A stretch of DNA of 64,000 nt from Rhodoblastus sp963710275 (GTDB taxonomy: Bacteria > Pseudomonadota > Alphaproteobacteria > Rhizobiales > Beijerinckiaceae). Position 1 is the stretch's first letter. Every line of letters starts with the position of its first letter. Made by a program: the position numbers and the translations under genes. The notes under the pieces are model-generated. The model had not been told where the DNA came from and did no database searches. It saw only the letters and a program-made list of their open reading frames with translations. Location: assembly GCA_963710275.1 (NCBI GenBank), contig CAVPZS010000008.1:1302001-1366000 (forward strand). The letters are read 5' to 3'. This document shows positions 16,286-25,824 of the stretch, one piece after another.

Positions 16286-17032
16286 ATGAGTATTATAAAA
16301 ATGAAAGAACATATACTGCGCGAAAAGCCGGTAAAATACGCGCTTCCTGCCCCCAAAACAGTTGAGGAAACCGCAAAAGGCGATCTCGAACAAAACTTTG
16401 CACGATTGAAAATCGCGATTATCGGCACGAACAGGCTTTTCTTCGACTGCCTTAAAGTTGCAGTTGCAAAAAACCTGGCTTGTTCCTTTTCTCCATTCTT
16501 CCTGATGGAGGAATGGCGTCAATATCGTCACAAGACGAAATTTGATCTGGCGATATTTTGCTTGAGCGGGGCTGATTGGCAATACGAGATTATAGCCGCT
16601 GCCGATTCGATCATGCGGGCGACAAATGGCCCTCCCTTCGCGGTCCTGGCTGACACGGAAAATCGTTCAGCGATCGAAATGGCCTTTGAGCGCGGCTCCC
16701 GGGGATTCATTCCCTTGAGCACCTCGATCGAGCTGATGGTCGAGGCGATCAAACTGCTCGTTGCCGGCGGCGCCTACTGCCCGATCAGTTTCCTGACTTC
16801 CACGCCCGCGGCGGAGGAGCCGGCCAGCGTTGTCCAGCACGGCGACCTCACGCCACGCGAAAATGCAGTTCTTGAAGAGCTGCGCGAGGGGCGGTCAAAC
16901 AAGGTTATTGCAGACCGTCTTGGAGTCAGCGAAGGCACCGTCAAAGCGCATGCCCATAACATCATGAAAAAATTGAAAGTGAGCAATCGGACACAGGTTG
17001 CGCTTCACGCCCAAAGGCTTCCAGCGTCCTGA
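16286..17032 (+). CDS. LuxR-family regulator with pseudo-receiver domain (CsgD-like layout)
   Basis: DNA-binding regulator of 248 residues. Residues about 41-160 have a receiver-like fold (LKIAIIGTNRLFFDCL, FAVLADTENR, RGFIPLSTS), but the expected phospho-acceptor Asp is replaced by Cys92 in KFDLAIFCLSGAD, and the N-terminal acidic pair is absent. Phosphorylation is therefore unlikely. A GerE/LuxR helix-turn-helix follows at about 185-240 (LTPRENAVLEELREG, SNKVIADRLGVSEGTVKAH). ATG 16286 has GGGGT about 10 bases upstream. It faces away from the two curlin-repeat genes across an AT-rich spacer, so it may control them, as CsgD does in enterobacteria. The N-terminal half has lower GC than its neighbours. 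Confidence 0.75.
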   Translation: MSIIKMKEHILREKPVKYALPAPKTVEETAKGDLEQNFARLKIAIIGTNRLFFDCLKVAVAKNLACSFSPFFLMEEWRQYRHKTKFDLAIFCLSGADWQYEIIAAADSIMRATNGPPFAVLADTENRSAIEMAFERGSRGFIPLSTSIELMVEAIKLLVAGGAYCPISFLTSTPAAEEPASVVQHGDLTPRENAVLEELREGRSNKVIADRLGVSEGTVKAHAHNIMKKLKVSNRTQVALHAQRLPAS

Positions 17033-17104
17033 CAGACCGGAATCTGTCTATCCGCGTCGCGCGCGCGTGAAGCGAGGCGTGGCGAGGGGCCAGCGCGGCG
17101 CTTG

Positions 17105-18296
<1,192 letters not shown>

Positions 18297-18543
18297 CCTG
18301 GGCACTCTAAAGATTTGCGCAGAGCCTTATCACTTCGCTCCACAAACGCGACAGATCGCAATTGTGGAGTCTTCGCATAAGCTCGGCGTCGCGTTCGCTC
18401 CTGACGAGCCCGCGACGCGGGCTCGTGAGATCGCCTCGGGAGAGGCAATCGCGGCCGAATGCATTTAAGGGGGGTTTTATCCGCGCGCAAGTCAGGCGAG
18501 CGAAGCGAACCCGTCAACAGGCCGTCAATAACAGGAAAAACCC

Positions 18544-18996
18544 ATGTTGCGCGAAGAATTCACCTCCGAACTGAAAATCGCGATGAAGGCCGGCGAGAAG
18601 CGCCGCGTCGAAACCATCCGCATGATCACCGCCGCGCTCAAGGACCGCGACATCGAGGCGCGCGTCTCGGGAAAGGAAATGGGCGAGGACGAGATTCTCG
18701 CCCTGCTGCAAAAACTGGTGAAAAGCCGCCAGGAATCCATGGAAATCTACCAGCAGAACGCCCGCCCGGAACTGGCGGACAAGGAGCGCGAAGAAATCGC
18801 CATCATCTCCAGTTTTTTACCGCAGCCGATGAGCGAAGCCGAAGTGGCCTCGGCGATCCAGGCGGCCATCGCCGAGACCGGCGCCGCGTCGATCAAGGAC
18901 ATGGGCAAGGTGGTCGCGGCGCTGAAGGCGAAATACGCCGGCAAGATCGATTTCGCGAGGGCGAGCGGTCTGGTGAAGGCTGCGCTGGCGGGATAA
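18544..18996 (+). CDS. yqeY: GatB/YqeY domain protein
   Basis: Cytosolic protein of 150 residues related to the tRNA-binding tail domain of GatB and to YqeY. It shows the family pattern: MLREEFTSELKIAMKAGEK and KRRVETIRMITAALKDRDIEAR at the start, LLQKLVKSRQESMEIYQQ in the middle, and IISSFLPQPMSEAEV and GKVVAALKAKYAGKIDF near the end. It may take part in tRNA-dependent amidotransfer or in aminoacyl-tRNA quality, but the role is not settled. It is divergent from carA, an arrangement often seen in Hyphomicrobiales, with a 247-base spacer. Confidence 0.88.
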   Translation: MLREEFTSELKIAMKAGEKRRVETIRMITAALKDRDIEARVSGKEMGEDEILALLQKLVKSRQESMEIYQQNARPELADKEREEIAIISSFLPQPMSEAEVASAIQAAIAETGAASIKDMGKVVAALKAKYAGKIDFARASGLVKAALAG

Positions 18997-19015
18997 AGAC
19001 CGAACGGTCGCCACT

Positions 19016-19040
19016 CTCTCCCGCTTCGATAGCGGGTGAG
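19016..19040. repeat. Inverted repeat after yqeY (possible terminator)
   Basis: CTCTCCCGCT at 19016-19025 pairs with AGCGGGTGAG at 19031-19040 across a 5-base loop, with one mismatch. It lies 20 bases past the yqeY stop. There is no T-run, so it may be a dispersed palindromic repeat or mRNA-end hairpin rather than a classical terminator. Confidence 0.45.
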
Positions 19041-19182
19041 GGGGAGGCGATGAGGCGGATAACAGAACCTCGCCGGCGTCACGGAAAGGGGGAGAGATTC
19101 ACAAACAACGGCCCATCGCTGCCATGCGAACGTCGGCGATCGATATTGGCGGCGAAAAGGACGCCGCTGGTTGGAGATAATG

Positions 19183-20493
19183 ATGAGCGATCAAGAGCGT
19201 CCATTAGGTCAGAGGACAAAAATCATGCAAGCCGTGGATGAGGTCGGGGGACCCGAAGATTGCATCACGTTGCCGTTGGTAAGTGTAATCATCACGAACT
19301 ATAATTACGCCAGATTTCTCACTGGCGCCCTGAATTCAGTATTAAAACAATCCTATCCCTACATTGAGTGCATCATTGTGGACGATGCCTCTACGGATAA
19401 TAGCAGTGAGGTTCTCAACGACATAGAACAGCGCTATCCGACCGTGAAACTCCTTCGAAAGAGCGTCAATGCGGGACAATTAGCAGCCTTTGCAAGCGGT
19501 TTTGCCCTCTGCTCGGGCGAATATGTGATCTTCCTCGACGCCGACGACATCTTGTTCCCGCTCATGGTCGAAACCCACGTATTCACGCATCTTTCGTTAC
19601 GTATTCCTGTCGGATTTTCTTCATCGGATATTGTTGAGACGTCGGGTTCGCGAATTGTTAAAGTCGGAAATCCTGCGATAGCGAACTACGTCGCCTCCGG
19701 ACGTGGCGTGCGCGACGATTTGTGTCGGCGACTTGATGAATGCGCCCCAGATATCTGGAAAGGCTTAAGTCGCATGCCAAAGGATATCGAAAAGCGTTTG
19801 CATTTTGTGGATTTCGTCAGCTCTCAGGAATGGGTATACGCGCCGACTTCTGGTAATTGCTTTCGGCGCGATGTTCTTGAGATGGTATTGCTTGATAAGC
19901 TATCGCGAAATGGCATAAAAATTTGCGCAGACACCTATTTGAACAAGGCTGCGTGTCTCTTGACTGGGGCAGTTTTGATCGACATTCCCTTATCGTACTA
20001 TCGAATCCACGGATCAAATGGATTCGCGGAGCATCCAGCGCTTTATCGTATCCGTAACAGTGACGCGGTAAAGGGTTTCGCCGGCGGTTATTACGCTTGG
20101 CGCATGATCGTCGACAATTTGATCGACGAAGCGGCATTGTTCTATACCAAGCTTGGTTTCGTCCATTACCGGGACGTCCTAGTCTGCATGAACAAAGACT
20201 GGTTTGCGAAAGCAAATTATCCGGGGTTTGAGTATCTGGGTCAACACGTCGTCAAGAAGTTGGGCGCCCGCGAAGAGACATTGCAACAACTTATGGGGGA
20301 GGCGGAGTTTCAGGAATTGTTGGACGCGGTCGCCCCGCCCCCATCCCCTCCGGCTATCCCGGCGGATGCGCCGTCGCCCTCTCCGTCCTCTTTCAAACAA
20401 ACTCTAAAAGCTCTCAGCTATCTTGCGCTGCCTTTCAACGCTCGTCGCCAAGGAAAGCGACGGACGTTATTGGCCGCACTGAAAAATCGATGA
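19183..20493 (+). CDS. Family 2 glycosyltransferase (GT-A fold)
   Basis: Likely cytosolic or membrane-associated enzyme that transfers a sugar from a nucleotide donor, for polysaccharide or glycan synthesis. The 436-residue protein has an N-terminal GT-A domain: PLVSVIITNYNYARFLTGAL, IIVDDASTDNS, NAGQLAAFASGF, and the metal-binding YVIFLDADD. The second half (TYLNKAACLLTGAVLIDIPL, SYYRIHGSNG) matches glycosyltransferases of the spore-coat/LPS type. A Pro/Ser-rich linker precedes a basic C-terminal tail. GGAG at 19174-19177 supports ATG 19183. GC content is visibly lower than in neighbours, which suggests acquisition by transfer. No other sugar gene is adjacent. Confidence 0.8.
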   Translation: MSDQERPLGQRTKIMQAVDEVGGPEDCITLPLVSVIITNYNYARFLTGALNSVLKQSYPYIECIIVDDASTDNSSEVLNDIEQRYPTVKLLRKSVNAGQLAAFASGFALCSGEYVIFLDADDILFPLMVETHVFTHLSLRIPVGFSSSDIVETSGSRIVKVGNPAIANYVASGRGVRDDLCRRLDECAPDIWKGLSRMPKDIEKRLHFVDFVSSQEWVYAPTSGNCFRRDVLEMVLLDKLSRNGIKICADTYLNKAACLLTGAVLIDIPLSYYRIHGSNGFAEHPALYRIRNSDAVKGFAGGYYAWRMIVDNLIDEAALFYTKLGFVHYRDVLVCMNKDWFAKANYPGFEYLGQHVVKKLGAREETLQQLMGEAEFQELLDAVAPPPSPPAIPADAPSPSPSSFKQTLKALSYLALPFNARRQGKRRTLLAALKNR

Positions 20494-20863
20494 TTTCTTT
20501 CTGCGCCGAGATGGTTCGAGCCTGTGAAACGTTCTCGAGGCGCTTCCAAAACGCTTTTTACCGAAATCCTGGCTCTAAACAGCCAACGGAGGCGGGCCGC
20601 TCGATCAAACGGCTGGGAGGCCAGATTGTGGACGTAATTGTCATTGGATGCGGTTCAATTTGCGTCAAGGGGGGTAGTTACCGGTCTTTATGACATAGCG
20701 CCCAATTCGATCGAGACGCGCGGCGAGGCGATCAACCAATTTGCGACCGAACCAGCGCCGGCTTTAATTCCCTACGATCAGGCAGCGGATCAAACTTCGC
20801 ACGTCCAAGCAATATTTCAGACTCCTCACGATCGAGAAGGAGGCCGGTCTTCCTTCGCCGCAG
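20494..20863. other. Intergenic region, no gene seen
   Basis: This 370-base gap lies between two convergently transcribed genes, the glycosyltransferase and pgeF. It has intermediate GC. Frames of 67 and 134 codons cross it, but they show no family pattern and the second overlaps pgeF in antisense. It may be leftover DNA from the event that brought in the glycosyltransferase. Confidence 0.4.
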
Positions 20864-21644
20864 TCAGGACAAAGCGATCCCCGCCACAAGCCGACCGTAA
20901 TCGGCTTCCTTGCGGTGGGTCATGCGGCGATAGGAGAAAAACCGGGCGTCGTCGGCGTAGGTGTCGAGTCGCAAGTTCTCGAACCGACCGATCCCCGTGC
21001 GCTCGGCGCGCATTTCGATCAGGCCCGGCAAGTCGAACATGAAATGCCCCGCCTGCGCCGAAGGGGCGAAAAACTGCGCGAATCCACCGTCTTCGGCCAG
21101 GAACCGCTGATGAAATTCCGGCCCGACTTCATAACTCTGCGGGCCGATGGTCGGCCCCAGCGCGGCTGAAATATCCTGCCGTTTCGCACCCAGAGCCTCC
21201 ATCGCCGCAACCAGCGCCTCGACCATGCCGGTCAGCGCGCCCTTCCAGCCGGAATGCGCCGCCCCGATCACCCCGGCCTTGCGGTCGGCGAAAAGCAAAA
21301 TCCCGCAATCGGCCCCGGTGACGCCCAGACCCAGGCCCGGCGTGGCCGTGACCAGCCCGTCGCAGCGCGGCCTGGCGTCTCGAAGGCCAGGGCGCCGAAA
21401 CGGCCAGCGCGTCGGCCGAATGAACCTGATAGGGCACGAGGAAATTTTCCGGCGAGATCCCCAGGACCCTGGCCATGCGGGCGCGGTTCTCTGCGACATG
21501 AACAGGATCGTCGCTGGAGCCCACGCCGCCGTTCAGCGACGCGTAGACGCCCTGCGACACCCCGCCCTGGCGGGTGAAAAAGCCGTGGCTCACGCCCTCC
21601 AACGCTGGCGCCCGGATGACCGTGCGGGAAATCGCGGAACTCAT
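20864..21644 (-). CDS. pgeF: Peptidoglycan editing factor / purine nucleoside phosphorylase (YfiH, laccase domain), frameshifted
   Basis: Cytosolic multicopper-oxidase-like protein; relatives have been shown to cleave purine nucleosides and to remove wrongly built peptidoglycan precursors. Zinc ligands are recognisable: His in PYQVHSADA, Cys in TGADCGILLFAD and His in AAHSGWKGAL. SHGFFTRQGGVS near the N-terminus and ALGPTIGPQSYEV later are typical. The frame breaks at about 21375-21400, between SAPWPSRRQ and RCDGLVTATPG; joined length is about 259 residues, as expected. The ATG overlaps the stop of the upstream methyltransferase gene (ATGA), giving the operon lgt-methyltransferase-pgeF. Confidence 0.82.
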
Positions 21645-22762
21645 GCCGTGGCCTGCGCGTCGTCAAAACCGGGAAGCTCCTTCAGGCCCCGCCGCGTCAC
21701 AGCCAGAACCTTGAACAGCCCGCCCATTTCGCCTTCTCTGCCCCCTGTCAGCCGCGCCACCGCGGCGTCGATCGCCGCCGCCTGTTCCGGCGTGGCGAGG
21801 CTTTTCAGCGCCTCCGCGCGCTGCAGGATGCCGAGTTCGCGCAGAAAATCCCCTTGCCCGACCGGCCCGAAAACCTCGGCGTTAGCGGAAAGGGCGGCGC
21901 GGGCCAAAGCAGCGAAGTCGACATGAACAGTCAAATCCGCCGCGCCCGGCTCGGCAAGCGGATCGACGAATTGATGCGCCTTCACCGCCTGCAGGGTCTC
22001 GCCGAAGCCGGTGTGGTCATAGCCATAGTCGATCGCCAACGCCGCGCCGTGATTGCTCACGACATGGGCCGCGATCTGCGCCATCAGCCTTTGTGCGGCC
22101 GCCCCGAATTCGAGGATCGCGCCGTCCGGCGCCTGCGCCTTGAGATGAAGCTCGACCTCGCCGCCAAGGCCAAAGGCAAGCTTTCCTTCGGCGTCGAGGC
22201 CAACCAGCCGTTCGCGCCAGCCCTCCGGCGTCTTCTGGTAATGGCGCGCCGGAAGGGCGTCGAAGAATTCGTTGGCCAGGAAAATCGCCGGTCCCGCGGG
22301 CAGGTCGTCGAGATTCCTGTGCCAGGTCGGCCGGATGCCGCTGGCCGCGAGCGCCTGGCGCTGCTGCTCGGCGAGGAGTTCGCTGGCCTCGACCAGATGC
22401 ACGTCCAGCGCCGCCAGAAACCCCGGCGCGGCCCGGGCGGCGCGCAACGCGTCGGCCATCAGCGCGCCGCGTCCCGGCCCCAGTTCGACCAGATGCACCG
22501 GCGAGGGCGAGCCGATTTGCATCCACACATGCGCCGCCCAGAGCCCGAGCAATTCTCCGAACATCTGCGAGATTTCCGGCGCGGTGACGAAATCGCCCGA
22601 AGCCCCGAAAGGGTTGCGCGTGGTGTAATAGCCCTTGGTCGGATGGGTCAGGGCCAGCGCCATGTAGCGCTCGATGGAAATCGGCCCCTCGAGGGAAATG
22701 ATTTCGCGGATTTCCGCTCCAAGCGATTGATCCCGCGGCGAAGAGTTCCGCGCGTCGGTCAT
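21641..22762 (-). CDS. SAM-dependent methyltransferase of the NDUFAF7/MidA (DUF185) family
   Basis: Protein of 373 residues related to mitochondrial NDUFAF7, which methylates an arginine of a complex I subunit; the bacterial target is unproved. Family marks are IERYMALALTHPTKGYYTTR, GDFVTAPEISQMFGELLGLW, the SAM-binding loop LVELGPGRGALMAD, and the post-loop ANEFFDALPARHYQK, then LAIDYGYD. The start (ATG 22762) overlaps the lgt stop and its stop overlaps the pgeF start, both as ATGA, so the three genes are tightly coupled. This gene order is common in alphaproteobacteria. Confidence 0.85.
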   Translation of the reverse strand: MTDARNSSPRDQSLGAEIREIISLEGPISIERYMALALTHPTKGYYTTRNPFGASGDFVTAPEISQMFGELLGLWAAHVWMQIGSPSPVHLVELGPGRGALMADALRAARAAPGFLAALDVHLVEASELLAEQQRQALAASGIRPTWHRNLDDLPAGPAIFLANEFFDALPARHYQKTPEGWRERLVGLDAEGKLAFGLGGEVELHLKAQAPDGAILEFGAAAQRLMAQIAAHVVSNHGAALAIDYGYDHTGFGETLQAVKAHQFVDPLAEPGAADLTVHVDFAALARAALSANAEVFGPVGQGDFLRELGILQRAEALKSLATPEQAAAIDAAVARLTGGREGEMGGLFKVLAVTRRGLKELPGFDDAQATA

Positions 22763-23607
22763 TGCCCCGCCTCCCCGGCCGGAATTTCGAGCCCCTCGCG
22801 CTTGCGGCGCAGGGCGTAAACGATCAGCGCCCCCCCGATCAAGACCAGCGGCATGGACAGGAACATGCCCATGGTCGCGCCGCCGAACAGGAAGCCGAGT
22901 TGCGGATCGGGCGCGCGGAAGAACTCGCAAAAGATACGCGCCGCCCCATAGAGGCCGACGAACAGTCCCGTGGTCAAGCCCGGGCGGCGAAAGGCGCCGG
23001 CGCGCACGGCGAAAAACAGGATCAGGCCGAGCACGAGGCCCTCGAGCCCCGCCTCGTAGAGCTGGCTCGGATGGCGCGGCTCCGGTCCGGCGCCGGGAAA
23101 GACCATGGCCCAGGGGACGTCGGTCGGGCGGCCCCACAGTTCCGGCTTGATGAAATTGGCGATGCGCACCAGGAACAGGCCGATGGGCGCCACCGAGCAG
23201 CACAGGTCGCCGACGCTGAGCAGCGGCGCGCGGACGCGCCGGGCGAACAGCCAGGCGCCGACGGCGGCTCCAGCCAGTCCGCCGTGGAACGCCATGCCGC
23301 CCTTCCACAATTGCGGAATTTCCGCCGGGTTTTCGAGGAAGAACGGCAGGTTGTAGAACAGCACATAGGCCGCGCGGCCGCCGAGCACGGCGCCGAAAGC
23401 GACGAAAACAAGGAGATCGTCGAGGCTTTCCGCAGACGGCCGGGGCCGCCCGCCCCAGAGCCGGTCGCTGCGCGCCAGGCGCTGGGCGATCAGCCAGCCG
23501 ATGACGAGCGAGACGATATAGCCCAGCGCATACCAGCGGATGGGCAACGGCCCCAGATTGACCATCACCGGGTCGATCACCGGGTAGGGCAGAAGAAAAA
23601 GCGGCAT
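22759..23607 (-). CDS. lgt: Prolipoprotein diacylglyceryl transferase
   Basis: Inner-membrane enzyme that attaches diacylglycerol from phosphatidylglycerol to the lipobox Cys of prolipoproteins. The 282-residue protein has seven hydrophobic segments and the Lgt signature (FLVRIANFIKPELWGRPTDV), with the conserved PEPRHPSQLYEAGLEG and GGMAFHGGL stretches. ATG 23607 has AGGAG five bases before it, which decides against an upstream in-frame ATG at 23637. It is the first gene of a three-gene operon with the NDUFAF7-type methyltransferase and pgeF, and is divergent from the UbiK-like gene. Confidence 0.93.
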   Translation of the reverse strand: MPLFLLPYPVIDPVMVNLGPLPIRWYALGYIVSLVIGWLIAQRLARSDRLWGGRPRPSAESLDDLLVFVAFGAVLGGRAAYVLFYNLPFFLENPAEIPQLWKGGMAFHGGLAGAAVGAWLFARRVRAPLLSVGDLCCSVAPIGLFLVRIANFIKPELWGRPTDVPWAMVFPGAGPEPRHPSQLYEAGLEGLVLGLILFFAVRAGAFRRPGLTTGLFVGLYGAARIFCEFFRAPDPQLGFLFGGATMGMFLSMPLVLIGGALIVYALRRKREGLEIPAGEAGQ

Positions 23608-23775
23608 GTCGGCTCCTGTCGCCGGCGAAACTGCCATGGGGTTAAAGCGGGGCGCGCCCGCCGGCAAGGGGCAGGTTGAATGCTTTGCATAAAACTGTTT
23701 CGACAAAATTCTTGCGCCGGAACGGTTTCGCGCCCATTTGAGGCCTTGCAAAGCTTGTTTTTCGGAGCAGACCCC

Positions 23776-24060
23776 ATGACCTCGCCGCGTCCCCGCTTTT
23801 TCGACGACATGTCTCGCCTGTTCAGCGACGCGGCCAATGCGGCGCGCAGCCTCGGCCATGAGGCGGAAGCGGTGATCAAGACCCAGGTCGAACGCCTGCT
23901 TTCCAATATGGATCTGGTTAATCGCGAGGAATTCGAGGCCGTTCGCGATATGGCGATCAACGCCCGTAACGCCAATGACGCGCTGGAGCGCCGCATCGTC
24001 GAGCTGGAGGCGAAGCTCGCGGCGGCAAAGCCTGAAACGGCGCCTGAAGCAAAATCCTGA
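23776..24060 (+). CDS. ubiK: UbiK-like accessory factor (BMFP domain)
   Basis: Small 94-residue protein with the membrane-fusogenic BMFP domain. It has an amphipathic first half (FFDDMSRLFSDAANAARSLG) and a C-terminal coiled coil (REEFEAVRDMAINAR, LERRIVELEAKLAAA). In Enterobacteria UbiK helps assemble the ubiquinone synthesis complex on membranes; the same role is likely here but not shown. ATG 23776 is 168 bases from the divergent lgt start. The conserved MTSPRPRFFDDM opening matches other alphaproteobacterial members. Confidence 0.82.
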   Translation: MTSPRPRFFDDMSRLFSDAANAARSLGHEAEAVIKTQVERLLSNMDLVNREEFEAVRDMAINARNANDALERRIVELEAKLAAAKPETAPEAKS

Positions 24061-24383
24061 CAGGCTGCGCCTTCCGGACAGACTGCGCAAAAAACGCGCT
24101 TGCCCAATATTGATTCGACTTTATTTGGGGCGCCGTCGTTTTTTGCGCAGGGTTCGCAAAGAGCTGTGGACGCCGCGTCAGGGTTGGTGGACGTTTCCGT
24201 GCGAATCCAGCAGTTTGTTGATGTCGCGGACAGGATTCCCTCTGCGTTCAAATCTGCCTATATTGGGCTGGCGAGGTGATTCGGCCCCAGGAAAACGGGC
24301 CGTCGCCCGCGGTCCAGAAGTTCGCACGAGTATCCGCCGCGTTCCCATTCAACTGTTGCGCCTTGGGCTCTCAGGACTGATCG
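24061..24383. other. Intergenic region, no gene seen
   Basis: A 323-base gap between two same-strand genes, slightly lower in GC than its surroundings. It presumably holds the promoter of the YbjN-proC unit. I see no RNA gene, strong hairpin or open frame with a ribosome binding site. Confidence 0.4.
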
Positions 24384-24887
24384 ATGCTGCTGTCTGGAAT
24401 TGAATTGAATGAGCGGGTGGAGCACCCGGTCGATGTCGTCGAACGTCTCGCCAGTCTGAAGGACTGGAGTTTCGATCGTGACGACGCCGACGAAATCTCG
24501 ATCGGCGTCACCGGCGCCTGGTCGGAATATAATGTCGCCTTCACCTGGCTGCCGCAATTCGAAGCGTTGCATCTCGCCTGCGCCTTCGACCTGAAGGTGC
24601 CGGAGCGCCGTCGGTCCGAAGCCAACGCCCTCGTCGCCAGGATCAACGAACAGCTCTGGGTCGGCCATTTCGACATCTGGTCGAAGGACGGCGTGGTGAT
24701 GTTCCGCCACGCCATGCTGCTGGCCGGCGGCGCGCAGCCAAATTCCGCGCAATGCGAGGCGATCCTGGCCAATGCGCTGGAAGCCTGCGAGCGTTATTAC
24801 CAGTCTTTCCAGTTCGTGGTCTGGGCCAACAAGACGGCGACCGAGTCGCTTGAAGGCGCCATGTTCGAAACCCGCGGCGAGGCCTGA
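24384..24887 (+). CDS. YbjN domain protein
   Basis: Cytosolic protein of 167 residues from the YbjN superfamily, which has a type III secretion chaperone-like fold. Conserved features include HPVDVVERLASLKDWSFDR, EYNVAFTWLPQFEALHLACA, and the block DLKVPERRRSEANALVARIN followed by LWVGHFDIWSKDGVVMFRHA. In Hyphomicrobiales this gene commonly precedes proC, as here, and the stop TGA shares a base with the proC ATG (TGATG at 24885-24889). Its function is not known. AGGA about 8 bases before ATG 24384 supports the start. Confidence 0.82.
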   Translation: MLLSGIELNERVEHPVDVVERLASLKDWSFDRDDADEISIGVTGAWSEYNVAFTWLPQFEALHLACAFDLKVPERRRSEANALVARINEQLWVGHFDIWSKDGVVMFRHAMLLAGGAQPNSAQCEAILANALEACERYYQSFQFVVWANKTATESLEGAMFETRGEA

Positions 24888-25696
24888 TGAGCGCGGGCCC
24901 GCGATCGCTCGCGCTGGTCGGCGCGGGCAAGATGGGCGCGGCCCTGCTCGGCGGCTGGCTGGCCGCCGGCCTTGATCCCCGCAGCATTTCCGTCTACGAG
25001 CCACAGCCCGCCGAGGCTGTTTCGCGGCTGGCCGCCGAGAAGGGCTTTGCGCTCAATCCTGCGCCGAAACCCGCCGAGGCCGTTGTTCTCGCGATCAAGC
25101 CGCAAATGCTCGATGAGGCCGCGCCGGCGCTGGCGCCCTTGTTCGCCGTCGACAGCCTGCTGATCTCGATTCTCGCGGGCAAGACGGTGGCCAATCTCGC
25201 CGCCCGCGCGCCGGTCGGCGCGATCGTGCGCGCCATGCCCAATACGCCCGCCGCCATTTCGCGTGGCGTCACCGGGGTTTTCGCCAGCGAGCAAACGTCG
25301 CCGGCGCAGCGCGCGACCGCGCATTTCCTGCTCGGCGGCGTCGGCGCGGTCGAATGGGTTTCTGACGAAGGCCTGATCGACGCCGTCACGGCGATTTCGG
25401 GCTCCGGCCCCGCCTATGTCTTCCATCTGGTCGAGGCTTTGGCCGAGGCCGGCGCGGCGCTTGGCCTGCCGGCGGAGCTCGCCTTGCGGCTGGCCCGCGC
25501 CACCGTCGAGGGGTCGGGCGAATTGCTGCACCGACAGCCCGAAGTTTCCGCCGAAATCTTGCGCAAAAACGTCACCTCGCCCGGCGGGACGACTGAAGCC
25601 GCGCTGGAAGTGCTGATGGCGCCGGACGGCCTCGCCAGCCTGTTGGCGCGCGCCACCGCCGCGGCGGCGCGCCGCGCCGGCGAGCTTTCCGGCTGA
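24887..25696 (+). CDS. proC: Pyrroline-5-carboxylate reductase
   Basis: Last step of proline synthesis: reduces 1-pyrroline-5-carboxylate with NAD(P)H. The 269-residue protein starts with the coenzyme loop LVGAGKMGAALLGGWL, then has VVLAIKPQML, IVRAMPNTPAAISRGVTG, and the family signature around ISGSGPAYVFHLVEALAEAG with the later VTSPGGTTEAALEVL. Length is normal. It is translationally coupled to the YbjN gene. A TetR gene follows 128 bases downstream after a palindromic repeat. Confidence 0.93.
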   Translation: MSAGPRSLALVGAGKMGAALLGGWLAAGLDPRSISVYEPQPAEAVSRLAAEKGFALNPAPKPAEAVVLAIKPQMLDEAAPALAPLFAVDSLLISILAGKTVANLAARAPVGAIVRAMPNTPAAISRGVTGVFASEQTSPAQRATAHFLLGGVGAVEWVSDEGLIDAVTAISGSGPAYVFHLVEALAEAGAALGLPAELALRLARATVEGSGELLHRQPEVSAEILRKNVTSPGGTTEAALEVLMAPDGLASLLARATAAAARRAGELSG

Positions 25697-25746
25697 CCGC
25701 TTCCGACTGTCCCTTGCCGCAGGGCAGCATTTGACGCATGGTTTCC

Positions 25747-25797
25747 TTGAGCATGTTCCCGAAAAGTTGCAGACTTTTCGGACAAGAATATGCGCTT
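25747..25797. repeat. Hyphomicrobiales-type dispersed palindromic repeat
   Basis: The core CCGAAAAGT (25759-25767) pairs exactly with ACTTTTCGG (25773-25781) over a 5-base spacer. The outer arms GCATGTTC (25751-25758) and GAATATGC (25786-25793) pair with one mismatch. The overall form resembles the short palindromes ending in GAGCATG that are scattered through many Hyphomicrobiales genomes. It lies between proC and the TetR gene, partly within a longer, probably untranslated, frame upstream of the TetR start. Confidence 0.7.
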
Positions 25798-25824
25798 AAA
25801 ATGCGCAAAAAACAGGGAACGGCC

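Noticed and set aside
20490..20693. A 67-codon frame whose ATG overlaps the glycosyltransferase stop
   Set aside because: The overlap is suggestive, but there is no recognisable domain and no supporting composition.
22762..23679. A 305-codon forward frame
   Set aside because: Antisense shadow of lgt.
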